The notes below the pieces were generated by a model. The model did not search any database. It was not told where the DNA came from and saw nothing but the letters and a program-made list of their open reading frames with translations. From Prolixibacteraceae bacterium (GTDB taxonomy: Bacteria > Bacteroidota > Bacteroidia > Bacteroidales > Prolixibacteraceae), in the NCBI GenBank assembly GCA_016931875.1, contig JAFGDX010000003.1:1-7686 (forward strand): a DNA stretch of 7,686 bases, in the 5' to 3' direction. Numbering within the stretch: position 1 is the first letter of the stretch; every line of letters begins with the position of its first letter. Position numbers and translations under genes: made by a program. Below, piece by piece: positions 1 to 6,791 of this stretch.

Positions 1-353
1 ATGGCTGCTTCGGTGGCGTAACCTTGTTTCCAAAACGCAGGATGAATGGAATACCCAATTTCCAATTCCTCCAACCCATCCACTTCCTGAAGTAAAAGGC
101 CGCACATTCCAATCTGCTCCCCACTTTTTTTGTGAACCAAAACATTATGCCCGCCTGTATTGCTGTTGTACCTTTCAAAAATTTTATCAAACCATAAACG
201 ACAAAACTGCCGGGGCTCTAAATCTCCGGTAAAGTCGAAAAAACGGGTAGCAGTTTTATTGGAGGCAAACCCCATCCACCAGTCGAAATCAGTTTCTTCG
301 AGGTTTCGAAAAACCAACCGTGCCGATTTGTGTCCGGTTAGCATATATTTCAT
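1..353 (-). CDS. GNAT-family N-acetyltransferase (RimJ/RimL type), C-terminal part outside the window
   Basis: Reading the minus strand from the ATG at 353 gives 117 codons that stay open to the left edge, so the C-terminus is missing. The N-terminus (TGHKSARLVFRNLEETDFDWW) is the usual RimJ/RimL-like opening, with the strand pattern 'T.RL.LR.L...D'. Around residues 97-116 the text ELEIGYSIHPAFWKQGYATE matches GNAT motif A: a beta strand followed by the acetyl-CoA pyrophosphate-binding loop (K109-Q-G-Y-A113, form Q/R-x-x-G-x-A). The family transfers acetyl from acetyl-CoA to an amine, such as a protein N-terminus, an aminoglycoside or a small metabolite; the acceptor cannot be told here. No signal peptide is seen, so it is cytoplasmic. 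A second ATG lies at 344, but 353 has the A-rich leader GTAAAA. The start is 11 nt past the sulfatase stop, which suggests cotranscription, although a functional link is not obvious. Confidence 0.9.
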   Translation of the reverse strand, partial: MKYMLTGHKSARLVFRNLEETDFDWWMGFASNKTATRFFDFTGDLEPRQFCRLWFDKIFERYNSNTGGHNVLVHKKSGEQIGMCGLLLQEVDGLEELEIGYSIHPAFWKQGYATEAA

Positions 354-364
354 TTTTACAACGG

Positions 365-2254
365 CTACCAGTTAAACACCAGGTTGTATGCCAGCGGGTC
401 CAGCCCCCACTTTTCAATTAAACCGCGTGCCGCCCTCAGGTCGTATCGGTTTCTGTCCATATCGGGCATTTTTTTAATCATGCCAATAACTCCCTGAACA
501 ACTTCCCGGCTATCGTCTCCTGTCCCGTCAATCGCATTCAGTGCATGGCAGCGTGCAAACGGGTTTTCATGTTCCAGAACACCCAACAAAGTTTTTCTCC
601 CTTTTTCCTTTTCACCCAGTTTGTAAAGTGCTTCGGCGGCAACCACCGCCACATTGGGCGACTCGTCGCCGAGGGCTTTCTCCAACTCCTGCCGGGCCGG
701 CAATGCCGCATCTCCCAGCATTAACAAACCGGTTGCCCCCCAGTACCGGACGGCACTTTCTTCATCATTTAAATACGAAAGCAACACAGGCAAATTTTCC
801 TCTTCTCCAAATGTAGCTGTTTCGGCAGCTTCAAGAAGTTTCTCCAGGTTTACATTACCACTTCTCATATAGTCATAAAAAGGAGCATCGCCGGCACGGC
901 TTATACGGTCGGCCTCGGGAATAAACCCGGTGTCGTTTATTCGCATCATCCAGTCTTTGTTTGCCTTTCTCATCCGTTCCAAAACCTCTTTGTAGGCCGG
1001 ATCATGTGCCAGATTGTTCACTTCCCAGGGATCATTTTCGGTATCATACAATTCTTCAGCCGGTTTGGGTTCCCAAAAAACACTTTGCACCTCGTTACAT
1101 TCGCCTTTTTTATAGGCCTGTTCCCAGGAGCCAATGGAAGGAGCCCGCCACAAATATTCCAGATGCTGACCGTAAATCCGGTAAGGCATATAATTCCGGA
1201 TGTACCTGAATTTTTGGTCACGTACTGCCCTGCACATGTCATAGCGTTCATCCATTCTTCCCCTGAACATAAAAGCATATTCCGGATCTTCCGTTTTTTG
1301 TTTTCCCAGGAATGCATTTCCCTGCAAGTAATCGGGAATTTCAATTCCTGCAATGCTGAGCAATGTGGGTACCAAATCGACAAAACTCACCAACCTGTGT
1401 ACTTTTGAACCCGGTTTTTCAGCAGGAAACAGATATTTGTATTTTTCCGGAATCCTGACAATAAAAGGGACATGTGTTCCCGACTCATAAACATACCTTT
1501 TGCTCCGCGCCAGAACTCCGCCGTGGTCGCCATAGTAAAACACAATGGTATTCTCGGCCAACCCCGCCTCTTCCAACTCCTGCAGCCACTTCCCGATCTG
1601 AGTGTCCATATCTTCAATTTTGTCATAGTACTGTGCCCAGTCGTGCCTCATTTCAGGGGTATCCGGATGATACGGGGGAAGCACAACATCTTCCGGGTTA
1701 TGGCGAAGCTCTTCATTGGGAATCGGATTATGAACAGAGCTCTCATGCGAAATGGTGGTGTTGAAAACCGCAAAGAACGGCTGTCCGGGGGCACGGTTTT
1801 TATAGTGAGCCTCCCTGCTGCATTCGTCCCAGATTATATTTTGATCAATTGATGCAGTATTGTAATCAGTTTTGGAATTGTTGGTACAGTAATAGCCTAT
1901 TTCCCGCAAAAACTCAGGATAGGTTTTTACTTTTTCCGATTTTGAATAGTAGCTCCTCATGTGCTGATTTCCGTTGGAGCAGGCATAAACACCGGTAATA
2001 ATTGTGTTTCTGGCAGGGGCGCAAACCGGGGCATTTGCATAGGCGTGGGTATATAAAAAACCTTCTGTTGCCAGTTGGTCAAGATTTGGTGTGGTGGCAA
2101 ACTCATCGCCGTAACAACCTGCAAACGGGCTGTTGTCCTCGCTGGTTAACCATAAAATATTGGGCAATTCTTCGGGTACTTTGTCATTGCATCCAAAAAG
2201 AATAAAAAAAGCAGCAACAAATGCTGAACGTTTCATAATACAATCAAGTTTCAT
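365..2254 (-). CDS. Type I sulfatase, predicted lipoprotein, with C-terminal HEAT-like repeats
   Basis: This encodes 629 aa from the ATG at 2254. The sulfatase fold starts right after the signal: NILWLTSEDNSP with E39-D40 as metal ligands (where many sulfatases have DD), then GCYGD. The formylglycine motif C78-A-P-A-R82 is followed by a conserved HMRS. H170 (TTISHES), D243-H244 (YYGDHGG) and K252 fit the remaining catalytic and calcium-binding positions. Residues about 470-600 form short paired helices (LLSYLNDEESAVRYWGATGL and similar), read as HEAT/PBS-lyase-like repeats. The opening has a basic n-region, a hydrophobic stretch and a lipobox LFGC (Cys22), so export and lipidation are expected. 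The enzyme hydrolyses sulfate esters or sulfamates after Cys-to-formylglycine conversion. Sequences of this layout are often labelled heparan N-sulfatase or arylsulfatase, but the substrate is unknown. Alternative starts are ATG 2236 (MKRSAFVAAFF, a shorter and equally good signal) and TTG 2278; 2254 was chosen for its A-rich leader. No maturase or SusCD pair is nearby. Confidence 0.95.
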   Translation of the reverse strand: MKLDCIMKRSAFVAAFFILFGCNDKVPEELPNILWLTSEDNSPFAGCYGDEFATTPNLDQLATEGFLYTHAYANAPVCAPARNTIITGVYACSNGNQHMRSYYSKSEKVKTYPEFLREIGYYCTNNSKTDYNTASIDQNIIWDECSREAHYKNRAPGQPFFAVFNTTISHESSVHNPIPNEELRHNPEDVVLPPYHPDTPEMRHDWAQYYDKIEDMDTQIGKWLQELEEAGLAENTIVFYYGDHGGVLARSKRYVYESGTHVPFIVRIPEKYKYLFPAEKPGSKVHRLVSFVDLVPTLLSIAGIEIPDYLQGNAFLGKQKTEDPEYAFMFRGRMDERYDMCRAVRDQKFRYIRNYMPYRIYGQHLEYLWRAPSIGSWEQAYKKGECNEVQSVFWEPKPAEELYDTENDPWEVNNLAHDPAYKEVLERMRKANKDWMMRINDTGFIPEADRISRAGDAPFYDYMRSGNVNLEKLLEAAETATFGEEENLPVLLSYLNDEESAVRYWGATGLLMLGDAALPARQELEKALGDESPNVAVVAAEALYKLGEKEKGRKTLLGVLEHENPFARCHALNAIDGTGDDSREVVQGVIGMIKKMPDMDRNRYDLRAARGLIEKWGLDPLAYNLVFNW

Positions 2255-2300
2255 TGGTTTAGTTTTTATTGAATTCAAAATTTTTCAAACATCGGGTGTC

Positions 2301-2332
2301 CGGCAAATTACGGGCCCGTAAACCGGTAATTT
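2301..2332. repeat. GC-rich palindrome and overlapping alternative stem between VOC and sulfatase genes
   Basis: TTACGGGCCCGTAA at 2308-2321 is a perfect 14-bp palindrome. Overlapping it, AAATTAC (2305-2311) can instead pair with GTAATTT (2326-2332) in a second stem extended by GG/CC after one mismatch. The two structures exclude each other. In the minus-strand transcript neither stem is followed by a U-run, so this is not a clear intrinsic terminator for the VOC gene. It lies about 50-70 nt upstream of the sulfatase start, where an operator or leader structure would fit. Function is inferred only. Confidence 0.4.
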
Positions 2333-2358
2333 ACGATACCTTTTATGCGTTCCAAATC

Positions 2359-2748
2359 TCAGGCTACAATTTCCACCCGGTTCCCGTCCGGGTCGAGTAT
2401 CACACTTTCGTAGTATCCGTCGCCGGTTGTACGAGGTTCGCTCACAACTTTAAACCCATCGTTTTTAATTACCTCGGTTAACCTGTTGACTTCGGCCCGT
2501 GAATTCACTTTCAGCGCAAAATGGATTAACCCGGTGAATTGTTTCACCGGATCATTTTTTGACTTGGGAATACGCGGCATTTCCATAATTTCCAAACGGC
2601 AATCTCCGTCAAACGACAAAAAATAGGAACGGTACCCTTTGGAATGATTGTAATAAATTTCATTCGATGAGGCATCGAAATAATGCATGTAAAAATTTCG
2701 CATTCCTTCCAGGTTATTAGTCCAAATGGCTATGTGTTCAATTTTCAT
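2359..2748 (-). CDS. VOC superfamily protein (glyoxalase/bleomycin-resistance fold)
   Basis: This is a complete 129-aa protein, the normal length for a single-chain VOC protein built from two beta-alpha-beta-beta-beta modules. The first module starts MKIEHIAIWTNNLEGMRNFY and the second GLIHFALKVNSRAEVNRL. The four usual metal positions are all present: H5, E53 (RLEIME), H76 (LIHFAL) and E126 (NRVEIVA). The C-terminal text YYESVILDPDGNRVEI is the classic end of the family. Members include lactoylglutathione lyases (methylglyoxal detoxification), dioxygenases, epimerases and drug-binding proteins. The intact metal site argues for an enzyme rather than a binding protein, but the substrate cannot be named. 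It is cytoplasmic, as no signal peptide is seen. It stands 117 nt downstream of the HD-domain gene and 104 nt upstream of the sulfatase on the same strand. A candidate promoter of its own lies at 2825-2857. Confidence 0.93.
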   Translation of the reverse strand: MKIEHIAIWTNNLEGMRNFYMHYFDASSNEIYYNHSKGYRSYFLSFDGDCRLEIMEMPRIPKSKNDPVKQFTGLIHFALKVNSRAEVNRLTEVIKNDGFKVVSEPRTTGDGYYESVILDPDGNRVEIVA

Positions 2749-2824
2749 TTTATTTTACTTTTGAAAAGAAATACCCCAAATCCCAGATAGTTTCCGAAAA
2801 TGTTTCAAATTCTTTTCATCTTTC

Positions 2825-2857
2825 CAAAATTAAGAAACAAACGGCACAAAACTCAAC
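2825..2857 (-). promoter_or_regulatory. Candidate Bacteroidota-type promoter for the VOC gene
   Basis: On the minus strand TAATTTTG (2832-2825) matches the Bacteroidota -7 consensus TAnnTTTG exactly. GTTG (2857-2854) lies 21 nt upstream, at the usual spacing for the -33 element (TTTG/TTG). Transcription would begin roughly 70 nt before the VOC start at 2748. The sequence is AT-rich, so chance matches are possible. The -33 match is partial. Confidence 0.4.
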
Positions 2858-2865
2858 TCCCCGGC

Positions 2866-3516
2866 TTAAAAATGATTATCCCACTCAGAAAAAAACCGAC
2901 GGAGAAATTCCTCCATAAAATCATGCCTGGTTTCTGCAATATCCATCGCGGTTTTGGTATTTAACCGCTCTTTTATAAGCAGCAGCTTTTCATAGAAATG
3001 ATTAATGGTAGGTGCCGTATTGTTTTTGTACGACTCAAAATCATTGTGCATTACCGGCGGAATATCAGGATCAAAAATCAGTCGGCCTTTGCTGCCGCCA
3101 TAGGCAAATGTACGGGCTATTCCAATGGCGCCAATGGCATCCAAACGATCGGCATCCTGAACGATTTCAGATTCCAGGGATGTTGCTTTTGTTGCAACGC
3201 CCGCTCCTTTAAACGAAACTTCATCAATCACCTGCAGAATCCTTTTTTGTTCTTCATTTCCCGTGTCAACCTGCTGCAACCATTTTATAGCGCGGTTTGT
3301 CTGTTTATTTCCTGAAAGTTTCCAGTCATCCAAATCGTGCAGCAAAGCCGCCATTTCAATAATAAATAAATCGCCTCCTTCCAATTCGGCAATCTTCACG
3401 GCCAGGTTTCGTACCCTGAAAATATGCCACCAATCGTGTCCCGAGCCATCGTTTTTAAAAACCTGCCGGATATATTGATGGGTTTTCTGTATCAGTTTTG
3501 ATTGAAATTTGTTCAT
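2866..3516 (-). CDS. HD-domain phosphohydrolase (YedJ/YpgQ-like)
   Basis: This encodes 216 aa from the ATG at 3516. The HD metal-site residues appear in order: H31 in GHDWWHIFRVRNLA, H60-D61 in AALLHDLDDWK, and D121 in VQDADRLDAIGAIGIARTF. This arrangement, with the QDADRLDAIGA signature, identifies the YedJ/YpgQ branch of the HD superfamily. Characterised YpgQ proteins are metal-dependent nucleotide pyrophosphohydrolases, so a role in hydrolysing (d)NTPs or related phosphoesters is plausible; the actual substrate here is inferred. It is soluble and cytoplasmic. The reading frame remains open upstream to an ATG at 3651, but those 45 codons are AT-rich, resemble nothing in the family and lie in the divergent intergenic region. 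The start at 3516 matches the family N-terminus. It is divergent from the acyl-CoA synthetase gene, and no convincing promoter was found for it. Confidence 0.93.
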   Translation of the reverse strand: MNKFQSKLIQKTHQYIRQVFKNDGSGHDWWHIFRVRNLAVKIAELEGGDLFIIEMAALLHDLDDWKLSGNKQTNRAIKWLQQVDTGNEEQKRILQVIDEVSFKGAGVATKATSLESEIVQDADRLDAIGAIGIARTFAYGGSKGRLIFDPDIPPVMHNDFESYKNNTAPTINHFYEKLLLIKERLNTKTAMDIAETRHDFMEEFLRRFFSEWDNHF

Positions 3517-3760
3517 AACAAACGAAAATAATGAATCCCAAATCAAATCGTACCTATAAAAAATGTTAATTCTTTTACAGGAAAATAATAAAATATTCGC
3601 ATACAGCAACATGTTCAACAAATTGAAACATTTGCATAATTTTATTCGCAAGAAGTTATGACCGTTTTTTTACTATTTTTGCAGCCTGAACAATGTAATT
3701 TTAAATTTTGTTTTATAATTACAACAGCACAGTTTAAAAGAACATGATTAGTAAATTAGA
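3517..3760. promoter_or_regulatory. Divergent AT-rich control region between HD-phosphohydrolase and acyl-CoA synthetase genes
   Basis: This 244-nt stretch holds no gene and must contain the start signals for transcription in both directions. On the plus strand TATTTTTG at 3674-3681 is an exact match to the -7 consensus TAnnTTTG and is followed by GCAGCC, a context often seen in this phylum; no good -33 box was found upstream of it. Possible binding sites are the 8-bp palindrome AACATGTT (3608-3615), the imperfect inverted repeat 3611-3631 (ATGTTCAA with TTGAAACAT), and TGTAATT/AATTACA (3694-3700 and 3717-3723, 16-nt spacer). The last lies just downstream of the -7 box, where a repressor would act. 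On the minus strand I see only an imperfect -7-like match. Confidence 0.5.
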
Positions 3761-5425
3761 ATGGTGAACAAAACAAAACTTACCATACCCTCATTAATAA
3801 ACGAATCGGTAAAAAATTATTCCGACAAAACTTCGGTGGTTTTTGCAGGTGAAAAAAATTACACCTACAAGGAAATGGGCGAGGATATAAATTTACTTGC
3901 CGATTTACTGACCGAACTGGGTGTATCGGAAGGCGACAAGGTGGCTATTTTAAGCACCAACATGCCCAACTGGGGAGTGGCATTTTTTGCCATTTCGGTT
4001 ATTGGAGCGGTTGCCGTGCCAATTCTTCCCGACTTTCATGAAAACGAAATAAAATCGATTGTGGAACATTCGGAGTCGAAAGTTTTATTTGTTTCCGAAA
4101 ATTTATACAAAAACATAAATCAGGCTACCGCCAATTTGGTGAATAAAATAATTTTGGTGGATAATTTTGCCATTATTCCCAAAGAAACTCCGGCCGAACA
4201 TTTAAACGCTCTTTGCTCATCCGTTCCTGTGGTTGCAAAAGGCTATGCCCGGCCCGATGTGGAAGAAGAAGATTTGGCTTCCATTATTTACACATCCGGA
4301 ACCACCGGCAACTCAAAAGGAGTAATGCTTACCCACCGAAACCTGGCGTGGACTGCACAACAATGTGCCACTTTGCAGGAAATAAAATCATCGGACAGGT
4401 TTTTATCGATACTTCCGTTGTCGCACACCCTCGAAAATACCGTCGCATTTTTATTGCCAATGAGATTTGGCGCCTCGGTTCATTATTTGCGCAAACCACC
4501 GGTGGCATCGGTTTTACTACCCGCTTTACAGCTGGTAAAACCCACCATTATGCTTTCGGTTCCGTTAATCATCGAAAAAATATTTAAGGCCAAAATATAT
4601 CCAGCCTTTCAGAAAAACGGGTTGATGCGCTTTTTATACTCCCTTTCACCGGTTCGGAAAGTTTTACACAAAATAGCCGCGGCCAAACTTCACAAAACAT
4701 TTGGCGGTAAAATCCACTTCTTCGGAATTGGTGGAGCCAAACTTGACCCCACGGTTGAGCGTTTTTTGCTTGAAGGGAATTTCCCCTACGCCATTGGTTA
4801 CGGATTAACAGAAACCGCCCCGCTTTTGGCTGGTGCTGTTGGGAAAAACCGCAGGCTGGGTTCCACCGGAATTGCCATGGAAGGCGTTTCACTAAGAATT
4901 GCCGATGCCGACCCTGTTACGGGCGAAGGCGAAATTCAGGCAAAAGGATTGAATGTGATGAAAGGGTACTACAAAGCGCCCGAAATGACCAAAGAAGTTT
5001 TTACGGAAGACGGATGGTTTAAAACCGGCGACCGTGGCTGTTTCGACAAAAACAACAAACTTTACATAAAGGGCCGCATAAAAACCATGATTGTGGGTGC
5101 CAGTGGTGAAAATATTTATCCGGAGGAAATTGAATCCGTAATCAATAAAATGCGCTTTGTTCTGGAATCGCTGGTGGTTGAAAAGAAAGGAAAACTGGTT
5201 GCAATGATTCATTTGAACATGGAAGAAATGGAACAGCATTTTAAAAACCTGAAAGTGGAAGCACAACAATATATTTACGATAAGTCGGAAGAAATCCTGA
5301 AGGAAATCCAAAACAAAGTAAACCAGGAGGTAAACAAATTCTCCCGGATTCAACAGGTAATTCTTCAGCCTATTCCATTTGAAAAAACACCGACCAAAAA
5401 AATTAAACGCTTTTTATACGCTTAG
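3761..5425 (+). CDS. Long-chain acyl-CoA synthetase (AMP-forming, FadD/FAA type)
   Basis: This complete 554-aa enzyme belongs to the ANL (acyl/aryl-CoA synthetase) superfamily. It activates fatty acids with ATP to acyl-AMP and transfers the acyl group to CoA, feeding lipid synthesis, recycling or beta-oxidation. Core motifs appear in order: the phosphate loop YTSGTTGNSKG (177-187) followed by VMLTHRN; GYGLTETAP (346-354); the ATP-binding TGDRG (422-426); the hinge region GRIKTMIVGASGENIYPEE (438-456), which carries the long-chain FACS signature; and a C-terminal TPTKKIKR (543-550), whose K547 is the likely adenylation lysine. Residues about 480-530 are a charged helical stretch. The N-terminus TIPSLINESVKNYSDKT is the usual family opening, supporting the ATG at 3761. 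There is no signal peptide; such enzymes are cytoplasmic or peripherally membrane-bound. Transcription probably starts near 3690 and ends at the hairpin 5447-5486. Chain-length preference cannot be read from the sequence. Confidence 0.95.
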   Translation: MVNKTKLTIPSLINESVKNYSDKTSVVFAGEKNYTYKEMGEDINLLADLLTELGVSEGDKVAILSTNMPNWGVAFFAISVIGAVAVPILPDFHENEIKSIVEHSESKVLFVSENLYKNINQATANLVNKIILVDNFAIIPKETPAEHLNALCSSVPVVAKGYARPDVEEEDLASIIYTSGTTGNSKGVMLTHRNLAWTAQQCATLQEIKSSDRFLSILPLSHTLENTVAFLLPMRFGASVHYLRKPPVASVLLPALQLVKPTIMLSVPLIIEKIFKAKIYPAFQKNGLMRFLYSLSPVRKVLHKIAAAKLHKTFGGKIHFFGIGGAKLDPTVERFLLEGNFPYAIGYGLTETAPLLAGAVGKNRRLGSTGIAMEGVSLRIADADPVTGEGEIQAKGLNVMKGYYKAPEMTKEVFTEDGWFKTGDRGCFDKNNKLYIKGRIKTMIVGASGENIYPEEIESVINKMRFVLESLVVEKKGKLVAMIHLNMEEMEQHFKNLKVEAQQYIYDKSEEILKEIQNKVNQEVNKFSRIQQVILQPIPFEKTPTKKIKRFLYA

Positions 5426-5446
5426 CAATAAAAAATGAATACGAAG

Positions 5447-5486
5447 AAAATGGGAAGTCGTAAACCGGCTTTCCATTTTTGTATTT
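5447..5486 (+). terminator. Intrinsic terminator after the acyl-CoA synthetase gene
   Basis: AAAATGGGAAGTCG (5447-5460) pairs with CGGCTTTCCATTTT (5466-5479) in a 14-bp stem containing two G-U wobbles, around the 5-nt loop TAAAC. It is followed at once by the T-rich run TGTATTTT. It lies 21 nt past the stop codon at 5425. The structure would separate the acyl-CoA synthetase transcript from purM. The base of the stem is A/T-only, adding its own A-tract and U-tract. Confidence 0.8.
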
Positions 5487-5505
5487 TCAGGTGAATATAA
5501 ATTGC

Positions 5506-5513
5506 TACTTTTA
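5506..5513 (+). promoter_or_regulatory. Candidate -7 promoter element for purM
   Basis: TACTTTTA matches seven of eight positions of the Bacteroidota -7 consensus TAnnTTTG and is followed by CAGCCAC. It lies about 25 nt before the purM ATG and just after the terminator, where a new promoter is needed. The nearest TTTG upstream (5478-5481) overlaps the terminator tail and is 24 nt away, slightly longer than usual, so the -33 part is uncertain. Confidence 0.4.
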
Positions 5514-5537
5514 CAGCCACAAATTTTTGTTGAGAAG

Positions 5538-6707
5538 ATGGTAACCGAATCGAGATATAATTCAAGAGGAGTTTCAGCATCCAAAGAAGATGTGCACGAG
5601 GCGATAAAAAACGTCGATAAAGGACTGTTCCCCAAAGCCTTCTGCAAAATTATCCCCGATATCCTGGGAGGCGATCAGGAGTGGTGCAACATTATGCATG
5701 CCGATGGAGCAGGCACAAAATCGTCGCTGGCGTACCTGTACTGGAAAGAAACCGGCGACCTTTCGGTGTGGAAAGGAATTGCCCAGGATGCGTTGATTAT
5801 GAATGTGGACGACCTGCTTTGTGTGGGCGCCACCGATAATATCCTGGTTTCATCAACCATTGGCCGGAACAAAAATAAAATTCCCGGCGAAGTGATTGCT
5901 GCCATTATCAACGGAACGGAAGAGTTGCTGGCTTCATTGCGTGAAATGGGAATAAGCATCTATTCCACGGGGGGCGAAACCGCCGATGTGGGCGATTTGG
6001 TCAGAACAATCATTGTGGATTCGACCGTTACCTGCCGGATGAAACGTGCTGATGTAATTTCGGCCGATAAAATTTCAGCCGGAAATGTCATTGTGGGGCT
6101 TTCCTCATCGGGACAGGCCACCTATGAAAACGAATACAACGGCGGAATGGGCAGCAACGGACTCACCTCGGCCCGCCACGATGTGTTTGCCGGTTACCTG
6201 GCCCAAAAATACCCCGAAAGTTTTGACCCGGAAGTGCCTTCAGAACTTGTTTATTCAGGAAAATACAAACTTACCGATGTTGTTTCGGAACTGGGAATGG
6301 ATACAGGCAAACTGGTTTTGTCGCCTACCAGAACCTATGCACCGGTTATCAAAAAAATTCTCGACCAATTCAGAAATCAAATTTCAGGAATGATTCACTG
6401 TTCCGGCGGAGCACAAACCAAAGTACTGCATTTTGTTGAAAATGTGCATGTAATCAAAGACAACATGTTCCCGGTTCCGCCATTGTTCAACCTCATTCAG
6501 AAACAATCGGGAACCCACTGGAAGGAAATGTACAAAGTTTTTAATATGGGTCACCGCTTCGAAATTTATACTGATTTGGCAACAGCAGGTGAAATAATTT
6601 CAATATCAAAGTCATTTAACATTGACGCACAAATTATTGGGAAGGTAGTACCGTATTCCGGTAAAAAACTCACCATAAAATCAGACAAGGGAACCTATTT
6701 CTATTAG
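5538..6707 (+). CDS. purM: PurM-family AIR synthase (phosphoribosylformylglycinamidine cyclo-ligase), Bacteroidota variant
   Basis: This encodes 389 aa from the ATG at 5538; an in-frame TTG at 5502 lies in the promoter region and is unlikely. PurM converts FGAM and ATP to aminoimidazole ribonucleotide in purine synthesis. Family landmarks appear in order: DGAGTK (56-61, canonical DGVGTK), [10 protein letters not shown] (89-98, canonical VNDLVVQGA), GGETAD (145-150), GLSSSG (187-192), LSPTRTY (261-267), a glycine-rich MIHCSGGA (285-292) and FNMGHRFEI (335-343). It differs from E. coli PurM (345 aa) by being longer, mostly through an insert after GLSSSG (about 193-206, tyrosine- and glycine-rich) and a longer stretch before LSPTRTY. 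The opening [20 protein letters not shown] resembles PurM of Bacteroides relatives as I recall them. It is cytoplasmic. It precedes prfA by 98 nt. Enzymatic identity is likely but rests on family resemblance; databases may call it AIR synthase-related protein. Confidence 0.87.
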   Translation: MVTESRYNSRGVSASKEDVHEAIKNVDKGLFPKAFCKIIPDILGGDQEWCNIMHADGAGTKSSLAYLYWKETGDLSVWKGIAQDALIMNVDDLLCVGATDNILVSSTIGRNKNKIPGEVIAAIINGTEELLASLREMGISIYSTGGETADVGDLVRTIIVDSTVTCRMKRADVISADKISAGNVIVGLSSSGQATYENEYNGGMGSNGLTSARHDVFAGYLAQKYPESFDPEVPSELVYSGKYKLTDVVSELGMDTGKLVLSPTRTYAPVIKKILDQFRNQISGMIHCSGGAQTKVLHFVENVHVIKDNMFPVPPLFNLIQKQSGTHWKEMYKVFNMGHRFEIYTDLATAGEIISISKSFNIDAQIIGKVVPYSGKKLTIKSDKGTYFY

Positions 6708-6767
6708 CTACTCTGAATTCAAAAAAACTCCCTGCAAAATTTTCAGCTCAATTGATTTACAAAAAGG

Positions 6768-6787
6768 ATTCCCGCCTGGGCGGGGAT
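6768..6787 (+). repeat. Strong GC-rich hairpin, REP-like, upstream of the prfA ribosome-binding site
   Basis: ATTCCCGC (6768-6775) pairs with GCGGGGAT (6780-6787) around a four-base loop CTGG, forming an 8-bp stem with one T-G wobble. It ends only 4 nt before the purine-rich AAAGGA of prfA. No T-run follows on the plus strand, so it is not a plain terminator for purM; on the minus strand a T-run comes four bases later, but no gene reads that way here. The text resembles the GGATTCCCGC...GCGGGAATGA palindromes dispersed in many bacterial genomes. Role is inferred. Confidence 0.5.
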
Positions 6788-6791
6788 GAAG

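Noticed and set aside
1004..1408. A 134-codon plus-strand open frame inside the sulfatase gene
   Set aside because: It lies antisense to a gene with clear sulfatase motifs, its translation shows no domain, and such frames are expected by chance opposite long genes.
2255..2278. A TTG start adding 8 residues to the sulfatase
   Set aside because: Two better ATG starts (2254 and 2236) lie downstream, and the added residues only lengthen the signal peptide n-region.
3517..3651. A 45-codon N-terminal extension of the HD phosphohydrolase containing a hydrophobic stretch and an LLFSC lipobox-like text
   Set aside because: The family begins at the internal ATG 3516, the extra codons are AT-rich intergenic DNA, and lipidation would make no sense for this cytoplasmic enzyme family.
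4892..5353. A 153-codon minus-strand open frame opposite the acyl-CoA synthetase, rich in Phe and His
   Set aside because: The composition is the mirror of a Lys/Glu-rich coding strand. The sense strand carries the conserved ANL motifs.
5502..5537. A TTG start adding 12 residues to PurM
   Set aside because: The extra codons overlap the likely -7 element, and the family N-terminus starts at the ATG at 5538.
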